Origin: Candidatus Obscuribacterales bacterium
Lineage (GTDB): Bacteria > Cyanobacteriota > Vampirovibrionia > Obscuribacterales > Obscuribacteraceae
NCBI GenBank assembly: GCA_019747875.1
Contig: JAIEQI010000078.1
Coordinates: 1-64,000 of the forward strand
Direction: 5' to 3'
Length of the DNA: 64,000 nucleotides
In this document: in pieces, positions 60,346-64,000 of the stretch
How positions within the stretch are numbered: position 1 is the stretch's first letter
Layout: every line of letters starts with the position of its first letter
Program-made: the position numbers and the translations under genes
The notes under the pieces: model-generated
Databases searched by the model: none
What the model was told of the DNA's origin: nothing
The model's input: only the letters and a program-made list of their open reading frames with translations

Positions 60346-62136
60346 ATGCAAACGCTAGCGCCTAAGCCGATTAACGTAGTTTCTACAGGATCTGCCTCAC
60401 CGGAGCAGAAGGACAACAAGTCTTCCTCCAAGATTGTTTTGATATTGCAAAACAAATTTTGCACTGCCGGAGTAATTGCGTTTTTCATTCTGGCGCTATT
60501 GGTTTGGCATTGCTTGGATAAAACCATCCCTGGATACGATCCAGCATGGCACGCAATGTATAGCTGTACGATGCGGCGTTTTTTCACTCATGCACACGAG
60601 TGGAACATCCCAAATCTGACGGTACTGCTTAGGCAGCACTTTGGATATCCGGCCGGAGGCTGGATTTTTAACGGGTTACTTAAGGTGGTTTTCGGCGACG
60701 GAGCCTTTGCTGATCGAGCCTGCCTGATCGTCCAAACTCTCGTAATGGCGATTGGCTTCTATAAGCTATCAATGTATACATGGTCGGACAGAGTGAAGGC
60801 TAATACTGGACTGCTCTTCTTGCTCTGCGCTCCATTGATCTGCGGACTTGAGCATTTGCCCTTACTGGACTTGCTTCAAACCATGGCATTTACTTGCTAT
60901 GCCGCAGCTTTGATGTATTGGAATTCGACCAAGACATGGAAATCCACCCTTATTGCAGCACTGTTCTTTGGATTCTATTGCACCACAAAGCAAATAGCCA
61001 TGCTGTTTGGGGCTCCCGTTCTTGTACTATTGGCAGTATATAGTCTTTATAAGCGAAACTACAAGGAATTTTTGCAAGTCAGCTTGATATTGGCTGCATG
61101 TCCACTATTTTTGCTGATATGGATTATTCCTAATTTTGCTGAGCTGAAAATGTATCTATCAGCAAGGGGCCAAATCGGGCCCACATTACTTGAAAAGCTT
61201 TCGATGATTCTCGTAAACGCCCAGAAAAGCTCCATTCAGATTTGGGAATCGGTGTCACCGTTGACAGTGCTTCCCGTATTCTTGCTCTTTTGGCGCAGCA
61301 ATTGGAAAGATAATGCACAAAAGGTTGTACTGCCCACAGTTGCAGCATTGGGCGGTTTCCTGTTGATGATTGTGATTTTTTACTACAACAATCCAGAAGC
61401 CAGATATTATGGTGCCGCGGCCGTTGCGTTCAGCTTGTTTGCTGGGGGTATTGTCGGAGAAGCAATCAAATCATCGATTTCCTGGAAGCGCGCGCTTGCG
61501 ACTGGTTTGTTGCTTTTCCTACCAGTCCAAATGCTTTCATTGAACTTCAGTCAAGCCCCGGTTGTAAAACGACCAATCCCTCTCAACGTTGATTCTAAGT
61601 TTGATTGGTTTGGCTTGCGATCAGACGTCTTTCTTCGCAGCAACATTGCCCTGGATGCCAACAAGGATTCCTGGAAGCAGCAGTGGGCAATCGACAGCAT
61701 CGAGAAAGTCGACAAAATTCGCTTCGTTTATCTAAATGTTCTTCCAAGCACCTGGGAATACAATCAAGGCTCATTCAGTTACTTGTGCAACGTTCGTAAG
61801 AGCCGCGTCATTCCGGTTACGTGGCGATTTTGTAATCCCGACATGAGCGATGGGTTCTCCAAGACACCCTCTGACGCAGCCACAATGGATTGGTTCTTGG
61901 TCAAAACTGGATTTCAGGGCTCACCTGTAAGTCCACAGAAATCCGCAGAAGCCTATCAAAATGTTGTGGACTTTGTTGAACACAGCGGCGATTTTGCTCT
62001 CATCGACAAAACAGGTCTTCCTGATGGAAGCGAGCTAAAGCTCTACAGAAAAGACTACGTCAAATTGTGGCAGAGACAGGCAAGAGAACTACGGGAAAGA
62101 ATGAAGCTCTCTTCCAAGGCTCCCAACTCCATCTAA
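60346..62136 (+). CDS. GT-C-type polytopic membrane glycosyltransferase-like protein
   Basis: 596 aa. A polar N-terminus (about 38 residues), then about ten helices; the first extracytoplasmic loop has PGYDPAWH, the acidic position of GT-C/PMT_2 enzymes. RQHFGYPAGG and TTKQIAMLFGAPV resemble helices of the other NDDW-type proteins here. The last 150 residues are extracytoplasmic (TSDAATMDWFLVKTGF region) and not recognised. It begins 6 bp after the SRPBCC-like gene, so it belongs to the Rieske operon. Confidence 0.85.
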   Translation: MQTLAPKPINVVSTGSASPEQKDNKSSSKIVLILQNKFCTAGVIAFFILALLVWHCLDKTIPGYDPAWHAMYSCTMRRFFTHAHEWNIPNLTVLLRQHFGYPAGGWIFNGLLKVVFGDGAFADRACLIVQTLVMAIGFYKLSMYTWSDRVKANTGLLFLLCAPLICGLEHLPLLDLLQTMAFTCYAAALMYWNSTKTWKSTLIAALFFGFYCTTKQIAMLFGAPVLVLLAVYSLYKRNYKEFLQVSLILAACPLFLLIWIIPNFAELKMYLSARGQIGPTLLEKLSMILVNAQKSSIQIWESVSPLTVLPVFLLFWRSNWKDNAQKVVLPTVAALGGFLLMIVIFYYNNPEARYYGAAAVAFSLFAGGIVGEAIKSSISWKRALATGLLLFLPVQMLSLNFSQAPVVKRPIPLNVDSKFDWFGLRSDVFLRSNIALDANKDSWKQQWAIDSIEKVDKIRFVYLNVLPSTWEYNQGSFSYLCNVRKSRVIPVTWRFCNPDMSDGFSKTPSDAATMDWFLVKTGFQGSPVSPQKSAEAYQNVVDFVEHSGDFALIDKTGLPDGSELKLYRKDYVKLWQRQARELRERMKLSSKAPNSI

Positions 62137-62373
62137 TGCTCCAGCTCCGCGGGAACTGCACTACGGTGCTCGATCTATGTAAGCTGAGTAAAAAATAAGA
62201 TTTTGCGGCAAGCAAAACGGTTTCTTAATGAAATAAAGCGGTTGAGCGTATGCAGACGTAAATTACGGGGAGCGACCAAGCTCTCAGAGCTCCTGCAAAG
62301 TGGTTGCTTAGTGGCGACAGTTGCAGCATTAAGGCTGCTGTCATGAGAGCTCTTGAGAAGATTTTGAAAATCC

Positions 62374-63687
62374 ATGATTCAAATTTGTCATAAGCTGTTC
62401 AAAATGCAAAAAGGACCAACGAAGCGAGATATGTATTTTCCAGCTCTGGACGGCATCAGAGCGCTAGCGGTGCTACTGGTAGTTTTCCATCATCTCGGTC
62501 CTTTTCCTGCAGCAAATGATGCTGCAGAACTCTTAAACAGGTTCACGTCTTGGGGATGGATTGGGGTTGATTGTTTTTTCGTACTGAGCGGGTTCTTAAT
62601 CACACGCCTGTTACTTGAAGAGAAGGCGCAAATAGGAAACATCTCGCTGCCAAAATTCTACCTTCGGCGCGCTGCTCGCATTTGGCCTCTCTATTACCTT
62701 ATGCTTTTCCTTGCCTCTGTGGTGGTGCCTTTCTGCTCTCCACATCAGCCAAGCTTTATGGAATGGATAGGCGCTGTTCCTCGAATCATAGCTCCGTTCA
62801 TGCTGTTTGCAGGCAATTTTTCCATAATTTTCGACTGGAAGTCGCTCTATGAGTTCGACAAAGCCATTTCCGGCATCGGAGCAAGCATGATGTGCGCTAT
62901 GCTGATGCCGCTTTGGTCTATATCCATTGAAGAACAGTTTTACTTAGCCTGGCCGTGGATAGTAAACAAAGCTAAGTCGCTAGGGATATTGAGCAAAACT
63001 AGCGTTGCCTTCGCGGCTAGTAGCATTTTGGCAAGCACAGCCATTCTCTGGAGCTTGCCGACCAGTTCGATAGAGTTGCTGCATAACTTTTATTACCTCA
63101 ATACAGCTTGCAGAATATTTCCTTTAATGGCTGGAGCGTTGTTAGCAATCTTGCATTTTGCGAACCCGCCCGTATTTGCAAATAGCGGGAAACAACCGCT
63201 CAAATTAGCTTCTTTATCCGCGGTACTTTTTTTCCTCGTTTTGGCATACATGCCGCCAATTCAAAAAGTTTCTCTCTTGCATATAGTTACATTTGCAGCA
63301 ACAGCTGGGGCATTCTCGCTGCTAATTTGGCTTTCACTGGCTTGGAAACCTTTGACCTCAGTATTTAGCAACAAAGTCCTCGTCTACTTAGGGAAACGAA
63401 GCTACGCGATCTATTTATTCCACGTTCCTTGCATGTGGTTAGTTCGAACAGGGATCTGCCCTTTGTTTCACATACAATTTTTAAGCGCAACAGAATGGGT
63501 TGTGACGGCTGTAGTGGGCATTCCGCTCTCAATTCTAGCGTCGGAGTTGTCTTGGCACCTTATTGAAAAACCATTCATTGGGCTGCGGCAAACTTTGAAT
63601 CCGCTAAATACTGAAAAGGGCGCTAAGAGAGCCGAACACAACACGTTGTCCGCCCAGCACAGCGGAATAGTTGGACACGGGCGCTAA
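62374..63687 (+). CDS. OafA/YrhL-type membrane acyltransferase (Acyltransferase_3)
   Basis: 437 aa from the ATG at 62374; ATGs at 62404 and 62431 are alternatives that would still keep the domain. LDGIRALAVLLVVFHH holds the catalytic His pair (39-40), followed by GVDCFFVLSGFLIT, FYLRRAARIWPLYY and LWSISIEEQFYLAWPW. About ten helices. Ends with a polar tail and no SGNH domain. Probably O-acylates a sugar of the exported glycan. Upstream lie 237 bp without a gene. Confidence 0.9.
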   Translation: MIQICHKLFKMQKGPTKRDMYFPALDGIRALAVLLVVFHHLGPFPAANDAAELLNRFTSWGWIGVDCFFVLSGFLITRLLLEEKAQIGNISLPKFYLRRAARIWPLYYLMLFLASVVVPFCSPHQPSFMEWIGAVPRIIAPFMLFAGNFSIIFDWKSLYEFDKAISGIGASMMCAMLMPLWSISIEEQFYLAWPWIVNKAKSLGILSKTSVAFAASSILASTAILWSLPTSSIELLHNFYYLNTACRIFPLMAGALLAILHFANPPVFANSGKQPLKLASLSAVLFFLVLAYMPPIQKVSLLHIVTFAATAGAFSLLIWLSLAWKPLTSVFSNKVLVYLGKRSYAIYLFHVPCMWLVRTGICPLFHIQFLSATEWVVTAVVGIPLSILASELSWHLIEKPFIGLRQTLNPLNTEKGAKRAEHNTLSAQHSGIVGHGR

Positions 63688-64000
63688 GCAAAACCAAATC
63701 GTGTTACACCGTATACGATATTGCAATCAGACAAATCACCACCATACACGGTGGCAACACGGGTTAAACGGAACGAAGCGCCCGGTGATTCCCGAACCGA
63801 GCAGCACAATAGATCGTCTCTGTCAACATGCTAAAGTTTGTTTAAAAGTTTGTTTAACTATATGCAAAAAGTATCTTAAAACCTTTTACCAGTAACAAAG
63901 CTGAAAGAATCAATCCGAACAAAACGCCTTTCCAAAGCCTCACGAAGTATTGAAAAGTCCAGGATGAACCACATAGAATTCTTCCTCATAATACTCACGC
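63688..64000. other. Right-edge region without a firm gene
   Basis: 313 bp with no supported gene. A minus-strand frame at 63854-63943 starts with GTG and encodes 29 residues with a hydrophobic centre (GVLFGLILSALLLVKGF). An in-frame stop lies close to the window edge, so it cannot be the end of a longer gene in that frame. It may be a tiny membrane peptide or chance. A plus-strand frame overlapping the acyltransferase end has no domain. Confidence 0.4.

Noticed and set aside
40677..63687. OafA-type proteins with fused SGNH domain
   Set aside because: Both are only 386 and 437 aa and end after the membrane domain, so no fused SGNH domain exists.
63671..63895. 74-codon plus-strand frame at the right edge
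   Set aside because: Starts inside the acyltransferase end, with low-quality composition and no ribosome site.

Overview
The window is a large surface-polysaccharide (exopolysaccharide or O-antigen-like) locus from a Gram-negative-type bacterium. It is flanked on the left by housekeeping DNA: ruvA, a tRNA-Pro and a response regulator. RuvA looks cyanobacteria-like, small EF-hand-like proteins are present, and in-frame GSAGILPAS-type repeat peptides occur. These point weakly to Cyanobacteriota/Melainabacteria (Obscuribacterales-like), but this is an inference and not a firm assignment. No phage, plasmid, insertion sequence, rRNA or CRISPR array was seen.

Layout. 1-2573: a partial membrane protein gene with a 90-bp tandem repeat, ruvA, tRNA-Pro(CGG) and a receiver-GGDEF protein with a degenerate signature. 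2770-14349: three related GT-C-type membrane proteins carrying an (N/Y)DDW loop, an SGNH protein, a YfhO-type giant membrane protein and an EF-hand-like orphan. 14707-32559: the biosynthesis core, with an ABC exporter (Wzm/Wzt), four DegT-type sugar aminotransferases, three GT2 glycosyltransferases, WbpB/WbpD/WbpE-like genes, NeuD-like acetyltransferases, an epimerase and a methyltransferase. 25863-40503: three MBOAT + SGNH O-acylation pairs interleaved with the core, plus a lone SGNH-like gene and a degenerate MNT nucleotidyltransferase. 40677-49000: an OafA-type acyltransferase and an operon of UDP-sugar dehydrogenase, epimerase, C-methyltransferase, nucleotidyltransferase and GT-C protein. 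49240-53609: MBOAT, AlgJ/AlgX-like and SGNH genes. 53874-63687: a second YfhO, two more GT-C proteins, a two-gene Rieske oxygenase-like module and a second OafA-type acyltransferase.

How it may work together (inference). Nucleotide sugars are made by the dehydrogenase, epimerases, aminotransferases and acetyltransferases. The cytoplasmic GT2 enzymes assemble the chain and Wzm/Wzt exports it. GT-C and YfhO proteins add side sugars from lipid-linked donors outside the membrane. At least six acyltransferases (four MBOAT, two OafA-type) with seven SGNH-type proteins decorate it, and a Rieske-type oxygenase may hydroxylate a sugar or lipid carrier. No Wzx/Wzy pair was recognised.

The most unusual features are: (i) GGAG/GTAG-headed palindromes of REP/RAYT architecture, one family of which sits inside five genes and is translated in three different frames; (ii) the split Rieske oxygenase; and (iii) the repeated MBOAT/SGNH modules, in which part of the SGNH catalytic motif is lost in two of four paralogues.
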